NCBI GenBank assembly: GCA_964607965.1
Contig: CAZSMH010000072.1
Span: forward strand, 1-9,006
Source: SZUA-584 sp964607965
GTDB taxonomy: Bacteria; Bacillota; Clostridia; Christensenellales; SZUA-584
DNA: 9,006 bases
Reading direction: 5' to 3'
The notes below the pieces were generated by a model. The model had not been told where the DNA came from and made no database searches. It saw only the letters and a list, made by a program, of their open reading frames with translations. A program made the position numbers and the translations under genes. Shown here one piece after another: positions 1-6,992 of the stretch; within the stretch, counting starts at the first letter, position 1, and the number at the start of each line of letters is the position of its first letter.

Positions 1-42
1 ACAGTAAGCCGCTCTTCCAATTAAGACGGACGTTAACGCTGT

Positions 43-1536
43 TTAAAGATCTTTTTGTGCCGAAAGCTCCATTACCTTCTCGATAGTGATGTCTTTTGTG
101 GGGGTATTGCACACAAATGTGCGTCCGGCCAGCACTGCAACGCGGTCACAGATACCCATTATTTCTTCAACATCGGATGATATAAATATTATGCCGGCTT
201 GCTTCTTAACGAGGTCGTTTATCGAGTTATAGATGTCTATCTTGCTGGCGATATCAAGTCCCCTGGTCGGCTCGTCCAGTATAAAAATCTTTGCGCGGCT
301 CATAATCCATTTAGCGAAAATGGCTTTTTGCTGGTTGCCGCCGCTGTATGTCAGTATGTTGCTGGATGGGTTATGAGGTATGTTAAGCTTACTTACATAA
401 TCAGCCACGGTCTGTTCTAAGAACGTCATATTGATGGCAAAAAGATTGGCAAACCTTTTTAAAGAAGATACGGCAACATTGTTGGTAACATCAAGGTAAC
501 CAAATATTGAATCGGTAAGTCTGTTTTCGGGTATCATTGCGATACCGTTGCACATTGCCTTGTACGGGCTATCTATTTTTACCTCGGTACCGTTGAGGAA
601 CAGCTGGCCTGTAACGTTCTCTATAGCTCCAAATAAACAGTTGGCCAGCAATGTGCGCCCGGAACCTGCAAGACCGGTTACGCCGAAAATCTCGCTTTTA
701 TGCAAATCAAAATTGATATCCACCAGCTTGTCGGAAAAACCAAGTCCGCGTACCGAAAGTATCTGTCTCCCCTGTTTTACCGTTATTTTCGGATATCTGT
801 TTTTAAGGTGATGTCCGCTGAGCATTCTGATGATTTCTTCCTGCGAACACTCAGATACTTTTTTGGTCCCGATAATACTGCCCTTTTTGATTATGGTTAT
901 TCTGTCCCCGAGATATGAAACGTCTTCAAGGCAATGCGTGATGTAAAACACCCCTGCGCCCTTTTCCTTGATTTTGTTGACAATTCGGTACAAAAGTTCG
1001 CGCTCGCTCTGTGTGAGCGCGGAGGAAGGCTCGTCTAATATGACAACCTTTGCATCAGAAATATAGGCGCGGCAAAACTCGATTATCTGGCGTTGGGCAA
1101 AGCCCAAAGACGAGACCTTGTCAAAAACCGAAACAGGGAGCCCGAGTTCGTCAATCATACTCTGACACAGGTAATTCAGTTTGTCGTAATCAATAGTTTT
1201 TAAAAACCTGTTTTTTGAAGGCATATTGTTGAAAAATAGATTTTCCGCAATAGAAAGCTGGGTTAGCATCGTGGCATCCTGGCGGATGTAAATGATGTCC
1301 TTATCTAGTCCGTCACAAAACATACGCGATTTTACCAAATTGCCGTTTATATATATGTTTCCTGAGTCCGCTGTTATAAGACCGCTGATAACCTGCATAA
1401 GCAGGCTTTTACCGGCGCCGTTTTCACCCATGACAACATGTATCTCGCCTTCATACAGATCAAGATAGATATTGTTCAGAGAGAAATTTTCAAGCCTTAA
1501 ATTGATATCTTCCAGTTTCAGCAGTGGCATATCCAA
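43..1536 (-). CDS. CUT2-family sugar ABC transporter ATP-binding protein (RbsA/MglA-like)
   Basis: Cytoplasmic ATPase with two fused nucleotide-binding domains that should power a monosaccharide importer. With the start chosen here it is 497 residues, normal for the RbsA/MglA/XylG family. Domain 1 has Walker A GENGAGKS (37-44), Q-loop IRQD (84-87), a degenerate signature around LGFAQRQ (144-150), Walker B VVILDEP (164-170) and H-loop His201. Domain 2 has the family's degenerate Walker A GLAGSGRT (288-295, Arg for Lys), a clean signature YSGGNQQK (397-404) and Walker B IFILDEP (417-423), with Ser-Asp where the H-loop His would be. The TTG at 1536 is preferred because a GGAG lies 10 bases upstream (1547-1550); the ATG at 1530 is the alternative, and an upstream TTG at 1557 lies before the Shine-Dalgarno sequence. 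The gene follows the DeoR regulator by 44 bases, probably in one transcript. No permease or binding protein for it is visible; they may lie beyond the left edge. The substrate cannot be told from sequence. Confidence 0.93.
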   Translation of the reverse strand: MDMPLLKLEDINLRLENFSLNNIYLDLYEGEIHVVMGENGAGKSLLMQVISGLITADSGNIYINGNLVKSRMFCDGLDKDIIYIRQDATMLTQLSIAENLFFNNMPSKNRFLKTIDYDKLNYLCQSMIDELGLPVSVFDKVSSLGFAQRQIIEFCRAYISDAKVVILDEPSSALTQSERELLYRIVNKIKEKGAGVFYITHCLEDVSYLGDRITIIKKGSIIGTKKVSECSQEEIIRMLSGHHLKNRYPKITVKQGRQILSVRGLGFSDKLVDINFDLHKSEIFGVTGLAGSGRTLLANCLFGAIENVTGQLFLNGTEVKIDSPYKAMCNGIAMIPENRLTDSIFGYLDVTNNVAVSSLKRFANLFAINMTFLEQTVADYVSKLNIPHNPSSNILTYSGGNQQKAIFAKWIMSRAKIFILDEPTRGLDIASKIDIYNSINDLVKKQAGIIFISSDVEEIMGICDRVAVLAGRTFVCNTPTKDITIEKVMELSAQKDL

Positions 1537-1580
1537 TGAACACACTCTCCTTCGCAAATATGCCTTAAGTATTACTCCGG

Positions 1581-2354
1581 TTATTCCTCATAAATATTCA
1601 TAGATGTGTAGAGTGGTATATCAAGGTCAAACAAGTAGTCTTTATAATCATCGGGTAATGTGGAATTAGTCACGACCTTGCTTGCAATACTGATGTCTCC
1701 GACACGGTAAAACGATTTTTCACCAAACAAATTAGCGAGACAAACCAGAAACACATTATCGGCAGTTCTGCATGCCTGCTGAATCAGCGAGGCCTTGCTT
1801 ATGCTGGACACGGTAACGCCTGTCTTTTTGCAGATGCCGTCTACCTCAACAATAAGATGATTTATAGAAAAATCCATCATATTATTGGTAGTCAACTGCC
1901 CGAACACAGCATCGCCGTCAAGATCCCCTCCAAGCAGAATCAGCTTATTGGTGGGGCATCCGGAAAACTCCATCGCTATCTTAATATCGTTTGTCAGAAC
2001 GGTAAGATTGTTTTTGCGTGTGAGCATTTTAGCTATATGACGGTTAGTTTTACCGTCAGTCAGCATAATAAAATCGTTGTCCGAAACAAGATGCATCACA
2101 GTATCGGCAATTTCCTGGCGATAGATGTCTTTTTCGTCGCTTGATTCTTCAACGCCAGCGAGATCTTCCTGAAAATCATTGATTATAGCACCGCCGTGCG
2201 CTCTTTTTAAAAAGCCTTCGCTCTCCAGCTTTTCAAGGTCTCTTCTTATTGTTACTTCTGTAACGCCAAGAAGACCGCTGAGTTTTGCAACCGAAACGTG
2301 CCTGTCTTTTATCAGATGGTTCTTTATTATTTTAATGCGTTCTATCGCAAACAT
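1581..2354 (-). CDS. DeoR-family transcriptional regulator
   Basis: DNA-binding regulator, 257 residues, typical of the DeoR/GlpR family, which usually represses sugar genes and is released by a phosphorylated sugar. The N-terminal winged helix-turn-helix covers about residues 5-57 and contains the family signature (VTIRRDLEKLESEGFLKRAHGG, 31-55 region). The C-terminal DeoRC sensor domain (about 78-235) shows LTDGKTNRHIAKML (98-111), TVLTND (118-123), LILLGG (138-143) and VVTNSTLP (227-234). The segment where the family normally has a DSSKFG-like motif reads CLANLFG (205-211), so the usual Asp and Lys are missing. The ATG at 2354 is chosen because AAGGTG (2361-2366) lies 6 bases upstream; the upstream GTG at 2363 overlaps that site. 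The gene is divergent from the sugar importer and heads the operon with the minus-strand ATPase, so it probably controls one or both. Target and effector are inferred. Confidence 0.93.
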   Translation of the reverse strand: MFAIERIKIIKNHLIKDRHVSVAKLSGLLGVTEVTIRRDLEKLESEGFLKRAHGGAIINDFQEDLAGVEESSDEKDIYRQEIADTVMHLVSDNDFIMLTDGKTNRHIAKMLTRKNNLTVLTNDIKIAMEFSGCPTNKLILLGGDLDGDAVFGQLTTNNMMDFSINHLIVEVDGICKKTGVTVSSISKASLIQQACRTADNVFLVCLANLFGEKSFYRVGDISIASKVVTNSTLPDDYKDYLFDLDIPLYTSMNIYEE

Positions 2355-2393
2355 TACATACACCTTAAATGCAATTAATAAATTGTTATCAAT

Positions 2394-2422
2394 ATCATAT
2401 ATTAATTTAAAAAATATTTCAA
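2394..2422 (-). promoter_or_regulatory. Sigma-A promoter of the deoR-ATPase operon
   Basis: On the minus strand, TTGAAA (2417-2422) and TATGAT (2394-2399) are separated by exactly 17 bases. Transcription should begin near 2387, giving a leader of roughly 30 bases before the regulator's ATG at 2354. An ACAAAC repeat (2425-2430) lies just upstream of the -35. Only the match to consensus supports this. Confidence 0.72.
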
Positions 2423-2424
2423 TA

Positions 2425-2581
2425 ACAAACCAAAAGAAAAAATATCAAAACAAAACTATAAAAAATCGAACAAAAACGTAAATATATTAATTGACAACGC
2501 ATATAAACTGTGTTAATATTCCATAAAACAAACAAATAAGTGAAAAAACGTACTAGAACAAACATCATAGTGACAAACATC
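2425..2581. promoter_or_regulatory. Candidate operator repeats (ACAAAC boxes) between the divergent promoters
   Basis: The hexamer ACAAAC occurs at 2425-2430, 2528-2533, 2558-2563 and 2573-2578, and the related ACAAAA at 2450-2455 and 2470-2475. The last two ACAAAC boxes are part of an exact 9-base direct repeat, ACAAACATC, at 2558-2566 and 2573-2581, offset by 15 bases; the box at 2528 lies 30 bases before the one at 2558. DeoR-family repressors commonly bind short direct repeats. The first box abuts the minus-strand -35, and the last three lie just after the expected start of the plus-strand transcript, so a bound repressor could block both. The A-rich background makes chance matches possible. 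Confidence 0.45.
2491..2519 (+). promoter_or_regulatory. Sigma-A promoter of the sugar importer operon
   Basis: TTGACA (2491-2496), a perfect -35, is followed after 17 bases by TAATAT (2514-2519). A TG at 2511-2512 extends the -10, and AT-rich sequence upstream could act as an UP element. The start should fall near 2526, leaving a leader of about 130 bases before the binding-protein gene. That leader holds the ACAAAC boxes; no riboswitch fold was recognised in it. Confidence 0.85.
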
Positions 2582-2658
2582 GTATGGTATATATTAAACA
2601 ATATTCGTTTTACTCTGCTATCTGCGGGGTAGAAATTAAAACATAAAGGAGAATAAGG

Positions 2659-3792
2659 ATGAAAAAGCTGTTGGTTTGCTTCCTAGTGTTAGGATTGCTT
2701 CTAACATTTGCCGCTTGCGGTGGCGAAACAGTTGACAAGCCGGATACATCGAAAGATGGTGGATCTGCACCTGTTGATGACGGCGGAACAGATGCTGGAA
2801 CCGGTAATTTAATCGGTATTTCAATGCCTACTAAATCGAGCGAGCGCTGGATTAAGGACGGCAACACGATGAAGGATATCCTTGAGGAGAGAGGATATGA
2901 AGTTGATTTGCAGTTCGCGGAAGATGATATACCGACACAGAAGTCACAGATTGAGAGCATGATTTTAAAGGGTGCAAAGGTTCTCGTTATTGCGGCTATC
3001 GATGGTTCCACGCTTTCGGCTACGCTTGACCAAGCGGCAGAGGGAGGCGTAAAGGTTATTTCTTATGACCGCTTGCTGGTTGACACTGACGCAGTTTCTT
3101 ATTATGCTACATTTGATAACCGCGGTGTTGGACGGCTTCAGGCACAGTCGCTGGTTGACGGACTAAAAGCGCTCAAAGGCGAAGGCCCCTATAACATCGA
3201 GTTATTTGCAGGTTCGCCTGACGACACCAACTCGTTCTACTTCTATGAGGGTGCTATGGACGTATTAAAGCCGCTCATGGATGATGGTACGGTAGTTGTT
3301 CCTTCCGGTCAGACTGCACAGGCTGATATCGGAACGCTGCGTTGGGACGGCGCTGTAGCACAGTCGCGTATGGACGCTGTGCTTGCTGCAAACTACACAG
3401 ACGGCAAGCCTCTTCACGGCGTACTGTCACCCTATGACGGTCTTTCCAGAGGCATTATCTCCGCGCTTATTTCATTTGGATATGAGCCGGGAACAGACAA
3501 CTGGCCGGTTGTGACTGGTCAGGATGCTGAAGCAGCCTCAATTAAGCTGATTGTAATGGGTCAGCAATACTCTACAATACTCAAAGACACAAGAGACCTC
3601 GCCAAGGTTGCAGCTGATATGGTTGAAGCTTCCCTCAAAGGCGAAGAACCCGAGATTAACGATACGACTACGTACGACAACAATGTTAAGATAGTTCCAT
3701 CCTATTTGTTGATACCCTATACAGTCACGGTAGAAAACTATCAGGAACTGGTCATGGATTCCGGTTACCTGACAGAAGCGGATATTCAGTAA
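2659..3792 (+). CDS. chvE: Sugar-binding lipoprotein of a CUT2 ABC transporter (ChvE-like)
   Basis: Membrane-anchored extracellular receptor that captures a monosaccharide and delivers it to the permease encoded downstream. It is 377 residues. A lipoprotein signal peptide (MKKLLVCF and a hydrophobic run) ends at lipobox LTFAAC with Cys20 as the lipid-modified residue, followed by a Gly/Asp/Thr-rich linker to about residue 50. The mature type I periplasmic-binding fold begins at LIGISMPT (51-58). Segments typical of the ChvE/XylF branch are VISYDRLL (133-140), LSPYDGLSRG (256-265) and PVVTGQDAE (283-291). AAAGGAG (2645-2651) precedes the ATG by 7 bases. It is the first gene of a binding protein-ATPase-permease operon. 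Family members bind xylose, glucose, arabinose or galactose, so the exact ligand is not determined; the symbol reflects family resemblance. Confidence 0.92.
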   Translation: MKKLLVCFLVLGLLLTFAACGGETVDKPDTSKDGGSAPVDDGGTDAGTGNLIGISMPTKSSERWIKDGNTMKDILEERGYEVDLQFAEDDIPTQKSQIESMILKGAKVLVIAAIDGSTLSATLDQAAEGGVKVISYDRLLVDTDAVSYYATFDNRGVGRLQAQSLVDGLKALKGEGPYNIELFAGSPDDTNSFYFYEGAMDVLKPLMDDGTVVVPSGQTAQADIGTLRWDGAVAQSRMDAVLAANYTDGKPLHGVLSPYDGLSRGIISALISFGYEPGTDNWPVVTGQDAEAASIKLIVMGQQYSTILKDTRDLAKVAADMVEASLKGEEPEINDTTTYDNNVKIVPSYLLIPYTVTVENYQELVMDSGYLTEADIQ

Positions 3793-3814
3793 TTTCTGAC
3801 GGGTTATCACGGGG

Positions 3815-3848
3815 TCAGCCGGCGGTATTTATTAATGCCGCCGGCTGA
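3815..3848 (+). other. Strong intercistronic hairpin between binding-protein and ATPase genes
   Basis: Arms 3815-3828 and 3835-3848 pair over 14 base pairs (one G-U), with a GC-rich core around CAGCCGGCGG and a 6-base loop. No run of T follows, so it is not a standard intrinsic terminator. Its position after the binding-protein gene fits an RNA-stabilising or partial attenuation element that keeps the binding protein in excess over ATPase and permease, as seen in other importer operons. The role is inferred. Confidence 0.8.
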
Positions 3849-3908
3849 TTATAGCTGTTAATGAGGGATGGTCTTCGTTGATTGCTCGAAATAATAAGGA
3901 GTAAGACT

Positions 3909-5450
3909 ATGGAAAAGTACATTTTAGAAATGAAGAATATCACCAAGACATTTCCGGGAGTCAAAGCTCTTGATAACGTTAGCTTAAAGGTTAAACCCCA
4001 ACATATTCATGCGCTGGTTGGCGAAAACGGTGCGGGCAAATCCACATTGATGAATGTTTTAAGCGGTGTATACCCTCATGGAGAATACGAGGGCGAAATA
4101 ATCGTGGAGGGGGAGACCTGTGTTTTCAAGTTTATCAATGATAGCGAAGCAAAAGGTATTGCTATTATCCATCAGGAGCTCGCATTGATTCCCAGCCTTT
4201 CTGTAGCCGAAAATGTTTTTCTAGGAAACGAACAAGCCGAGAGGGGTATTATTAACTGGAACAAAACCAGAAACAAGACGATAGAAATGCTAAAACTGGT
4301 TGGGCTGGATGTTCATACTGATACGCTGATTAAAGATATCGGTATGGGTAAGCAGCAGCTCGTCGAAATCGTCAAGGCGCTGTCCAAAGACGTCAAGATA
4401 CTTATTTTGGATGAACCCACGGCGGCTCTTAATGATGAAGACTCAAACCATTTGCTTGATTTGCTCGTTGATTTGAAGCGCAAAGGAATCACTTGCATAA
4501 TCATTTCTCATAAATTGCATGAGGTCACCAAAATCGCAGATGAGATAACAATCCTCAGGGACGGAAAGACGATTGAAACGATTGTAAAGGGCGAAGACGA
4601 TATATCCGAGGAGCGTATCATAAAATCGATGGTGGGGCGTGAAATTACTGATAGATTTCCGAAACGTACCCACAAAATCGGTGAAGTTTGCTTTGAAGTT
4701 GAGGACTGGAATGTATTTGATCCTTTGGATGTTACAAGGCAGATACTAAAGGATATAAACATAAAAGTGAGAAAAGGCGAAGTGGTAGGCATCGCGGGCT
4801 TGATGGGCGCGGGCAGAACGGAATTTGCGATGAGCGTTTTCGGAAAAGCTTATGGGGCAAAAATATCAGGCAAGGTTAAAAAAGACGGTAAAGAAATTTC
4901 TTTAAACGACGTCAGTGATGCCATTAAAAATGGTATTGCTTATGCAACAGAGGACAGAAAAACAGCAGGACTTATTCTTATAGACGATATAAAGAGAAAT
5001 ATTACTTTGCCATCGCTTGGTTCTATTAAGAAGAAGTTTGTTATTGATGACAACAAGGAAATTATAATCGGTGACGATTTTAGGAAAAAGCTCAATATCA
5101 AGTCCTCAAGTGTTCTGCAGAAAGCTGGCAATCTTTCTGGAGGCAACCAGCAGAAGGTTGTGTTCAGTAAATGGATATTTGCCGATCCAGACATTCTGAT
5201 TTTGGATGAACCGACAAGAGGCATCGATGTCGGTGCCAAGTATGAGATATACACCATTATCAACGAGTTAGCGGAAAGAGGCAAGTCCATAATAATGATA
5301 TCATCTGAGTTACCTGAGATTCTTGGTATGTGTGATAGAATTTATGTTATGAACAAAGGCGGCATCGTCGGCGAGTTAACAGCAGACGAGGCCTCGCAGG
5401 AAATAATCATGCAATGCGTTATGCAAAGCAACAAGGAGGTAGCCAAATGA
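3909..5450 (+). CDS. mmsA: Multiple-monosaccharide ABC transporter ATP-binding protein (MmsA/GguA type)
   Basis: Two-domain ATPase of the CUT2 sugar importer, 513 residues, acting on the cytoplasmic face with the permease encoded next. Domain 1: Walker A GENGAGKS (38-45), IHQE (87-90), signature region IGMGKQQLVEI (144-154), Walker B ILILDEP (164-170) and H-loop His201. Domain 2: degenerate Walker A GLMGAGRT (297-304), perfect signature LSGGNQQK (409-416), Walker B ILILDEP (429-435) and Ser-Glu in place of the H-loop His. One fully catalytic and one altered site is the rule in this family. The ATG at 3909 is chosen because AAGGAG (3896-3901) lies 7 bases upstream; an in-frame TTG at 3882 precedes that site. 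The stop overlaps the permease start (ATGA, 5447-5450), indicating coupled translation. It is clearly distinct from the minus-strand ATPase. The symbol (also called gguA) rests on the ChvE-like partner and the long permease. Confidence 0.93.
   Translation: MEKYILEMKNITKTFPGVKALDNVSLKVKPQHIHALVGENGAGKSTLMNVLSGVYPHGEYEGEIIVEGETCVFKFINDSEAKGIAIIHQELALIPSLSVAENVFLGNEQAERGIINWNKTRNKTIEMLKLVGLDVHTDTLIKDIGMGKQQLVEIVKALSKDVKILILDEPTAALNDEDSNHLLDLLVDLKRKGITCIIISHKLHEVTKIADEITILRDGKTIETIVKGEDDISEERIIKSMVGREITDRFPKRTHKIGEVCFEVEDWNVFDPLDVTRQILKDINIKVRKGEVVGIAGLMGAGRTEFAMSVFGKAYGAKISGKVKKDGKEISLNDVSDAIKNGIAYATEDRKTAGLILIDDIKRNITLPSLGSIKKKFVIDDNKEIIIGDDFRKKLNIKSSSVLQKAGNLSGGNQQKVVFSKWIFADPDILILDEPTRGIDVGAKYEIYTIINELAERGKSIIMISSELPEILGMCDRIYVMNKGGIVGELTADEASQEIIMQCVMQSNKEVAK
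5433..5450 (+). promoter_or_regulatory. Ribosome binding site and ATGA stop-start overlap
   Basis: AAGGAGG (5433-5439) lies inside the end of the ATPase gene, 7 bases before the permease ATG at 5447. The ATPase stop TGA (5448-5450) overlaps that ATG. This fixes the permease start, rejects the in-frame ATG at 5414, and suggests translational coupling of the two membrane-complex subunits. Confidence 0.9.
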
Positions 5451-6616
5451 ACAGAATAAAGAGTGTTATAAGGGGCAATATCCGCCAATACACAATGGTA
5501 ATTGCCCTTATAGTGGTTGTTCTGTTTTTTCAGTTTTTGACCGAAGGGACATTGTTGTTGCCTCTGAATATATCAAACCTTATACAGCAAAATGCCTATG
5601 TGATGATACTCGCGACTGGTATGCTGCTGTGTATTTTGACATGTGGCAACATTGATCTTTCCGTTGGTTCGGTCGTGGGTTTTGTCGGGGCAATTTCCGC
5701 TGTTTTGGTACTGCAATTGCATGTACCCGTGTTTCCGGCTATAATGATTTCTCTGGCTGTCGGGGTAATTATCGGTATATGGCACGGTGTGTGGATCGCG
5801 TATGTGGGTGTCCCCGCGTTTATAGCCACGCTTGCAGGTCAGTTAATATTCAGAGGATTAACGATGGTTGTCCTTGGAAATAAAAGCGTTGCGCCTTTGC
5901 CAGCCGATTATACTTTTCTTGCGGCTGGCTTTATTCCGGATGTAGTAGATATCAAAGGAATTAATTTGCTTGCGCTTTTAATCGGAGGCGTAGCAGCACT
6001 ACTGTTTGTATTCAATGAAATCTCAAAAAGGAGAAACAGAAAAAAATACAATTTTGAAGTTTCATCAACGCTGACATTTGTTATAAAGCTTGTGCTGATT
6101 TGCGCGGTGATAGTATTCTTCTCGTATATGTTGGCAATATACCGCGGCATTCCTATGGTATTGGTAATCGTTGTTTTGCTGGTTCTCATATACACATTTA
6201 TTACCAACAAAACCATACCAGGGAGACATATATATGCTTATGGAGGCAATCCAAAAGCGGCAAGGCTTTCGGGGATAAAAACCAAAAAGGTGTTATTCTG
6301 GGTTTATGTAAATATGGGCTTTCTCGCGGCTCTTGCGGGTATTGTATTTACAGGACGGCTTAATTCGGCTACCCCCAAAGGGGGCTACGGGTTTGAGCTT
6401 GACGCGATAGCATCATGCTTTATCGGCGGCGCATCTACTCTGGGCGGTATAGGCACTGTCGTGGGAGCAATTGTCGGAGGCCTGCTGATGGGCGTGCTGA
6501 ATAACGGTATGTCGATTTTGGGAGTGAGCATAGACTTACAGCAAACGATTAAAGGTCTTGTCCTGTTGGCCGCGGTTGCTTTCGATGTCTATTCCAAGTC
6601 AAGATCAAAGAGCTGA
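5447..6616 (+). CDS. mmsB: Multiple-monosaccharide ABC transporter permease (MmsB/GguB type)
   Basis: Integral membrane channel of the CUT2 sugar importer, 389 residues. Hydrophobic segments are visible at about 16-31, 50-66, 74-90, 97-120, 124-143, 172-189, 210-231, 236-253, 284-302 and around 318-378, giving roughly ten or more membrane spans. Family motifs are GNIDLSVGS (67-75), the cytoplasmic YAYGGNPKAARLSGI (263-277) that contacts the ATPase, and ELDAIASCFIGGASTLGGIGT (about 317-337). Compared with RbsC (about 320 residues) there is a central insertion near 180-250 with a basic stretch, KRRNRKK (194-200), a feature of the longer GguB/XylH branch. This supports pairing with the ChvE-like receptor. 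It is the last gene of the operon and is followed 47 bases later by a terminator. Confidence 0.93.
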   Translation: MNRIKSVIRGNIRQYTMVIALIVVVLFFQFLTEGTLLLPLNISNLIQQNAYVMILATGMLLCILTCGNIDLSVGSVVGFVGAISAVLVLQLHVPVFPAIMISLAVGVIIGIWHGVWIAYVGVPAFIATLAGQLIFRGLTMVVLGNKSVAPLPADYTFLAAGFIPDVVDIKGINLLALLIGGVAALLFVFNEISKRRNRKKYNFEVSSTLTFVIKLVLICAVIVFFSYMLAIYRGIPMVLVIVVLLVLIYTFITNKTIPGRHIYAYGGNPKAARLSGIKTKKVLFWVYVNMGFLAALAGIVFTGRLNSATPKGGYGFELDAIASCFIGGASTLGGIGTVVGAIVGGLLMGVLNNGMSILGVSIDLQQTIKGLVLLAAVAFDVYSKSRSKS

Positions 6617-6663
6617 TAGGGGTTGCTATATGTAAAAGATTGGGCAATTGCCTGCTAATTATC

Positions 6664-6703
6664 AAAAGGGTTTCAATAACTTATAAGTATTGGAACCCTT
6701 TTT
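6664..6703 (+). terminator. Rho-independent terminator of the sugar importer operon
   Basis: Arms 6664-6678 and 6688-6702 form a 15-base-pair stem (one G-U) with a 9-base loop. The right arm ends in a five-T run (6699-6703). The matching A run in the left arm means it could also work weakly on the opposite strand. Confidence 0.9.
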
Positions 6704-6807
6704 GAGTTCAGGATGTGTGCGATATTTCTAAAAAGTTTTTTATTAAATGATAATTAGGTGTTTACCATTATTAATGTAAAAAAGGCGCACAAACTAACGA
6801 GCATTTA

Positions 6808-6816
6808 TGGTATACT
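6808..6816 (+). promoter_or_regulatory. Possible extended -10 promoter element
   Basis: TATACT (6811-6816) is preceded by TGG, matching an extended -10 (TGnTATACT), but no recognisable -35 lies at the right distance. It would give a leader of about 170 bases to the reductase ATG. It is an alternative or additional start to the promoter at 6859-6888. Confidence 0.4.
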
Positions 6817-6858
6817 TATTAACAAGTAATGTCTAATAAAACTATAGTTCTTTTGTGC

Positions 6859-6888
6859 TTGAATACTTGCATTTATACTAACTATAAA
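6859..6888 (+). promoter_or_regulatory. Candidate promoter of the aldo/keto reductase gene
   Basis: TTGAAT (6859-6864) and TATAAA (6883-6888) are spaced 18 bases apart, suggesting a start near 6895 and a leader of about 100 bases. The -10 lies inside an 8-base inverted repeat (6881-6901), so access may be regulated. Confidence 0.5.
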
Positions 6889-6901
6889 GATATTTTATAG
6901 T
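6881..6901. promoter_or_regulatory. Inverted repeat over the reductase promoter, possible operator
   Basis: ACTATAAA (6881-6888) and TTTATAGT (6894-6901) are exact inverted copies with a 5-base centre. ACTATAGT at 6841-6848, 40 bases upstream, is a related palindrome. Position over the -10 and start region fits a repressor site; the protein is unknown and the AT-rich setting leaves room for chance. Confidence 0.4.
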
Positions 6902-6992
6902 AAAAAAGACCACAGACACAGAGCACAAACAGTCATTAAGCTCCTCTTGAAGTATTTTTATAAAAAAACGTTTACGAAAGGAATTGCACATA

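Larger units (their letters stand above)
6704..6992. other. Intergenic region upstream of the aldo/keto reductase gene
   Basis: This AT-rich gap of about 290 bases contains no convincing gene on either strand. Besides the promoter candidates annotated separately it holds a palindrome AAACGTTT (6966-6973) directly before the ribosome binding site. No riboswitch, small RNA or transfer RNA was recognised. Confidence 0.6.

Noticed and set aside
1..42. Possible start of a further minus-strand gene after the ATPase
   Set aside because: A TTG-led frame exists but there is no clear ribosome binding site and too few bases to judge.
2419..2601. Minus-strand 60-codon open frame in the divergent control region
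   Set aside because: It lies in A/T-rich promoter DNA, is low-complexity and hydrophobic only because of composition, and has no supporting ribosome binding site.
2526..2658. Riboswitch in the leader of the receptor gene
   Set aside because: No conserved riboswitch core and no terminator-like hairpin are visible in about 130 AT-rich bases.
2610..3011. Minus-strand frame of 133 codons opposite the receptor gene
   Set aside because: It is antisense to a clear coding gene and its translation shows no recognisable domain.
6643..6652. Palindrome GGCAATTGCC after the permease gene
   Set aside because: It is a single 10-base palindrome with no loop or partner, just ahead of a clear terminator; chance is sufficient.
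6966..6973. AAACGTTT palindrome before the reductase ribosome binding site, as a catabolite-repression or LacI-type operator
   Set aside because: Only the central 8 bases match; the flanks do not complete a recognisable operator.
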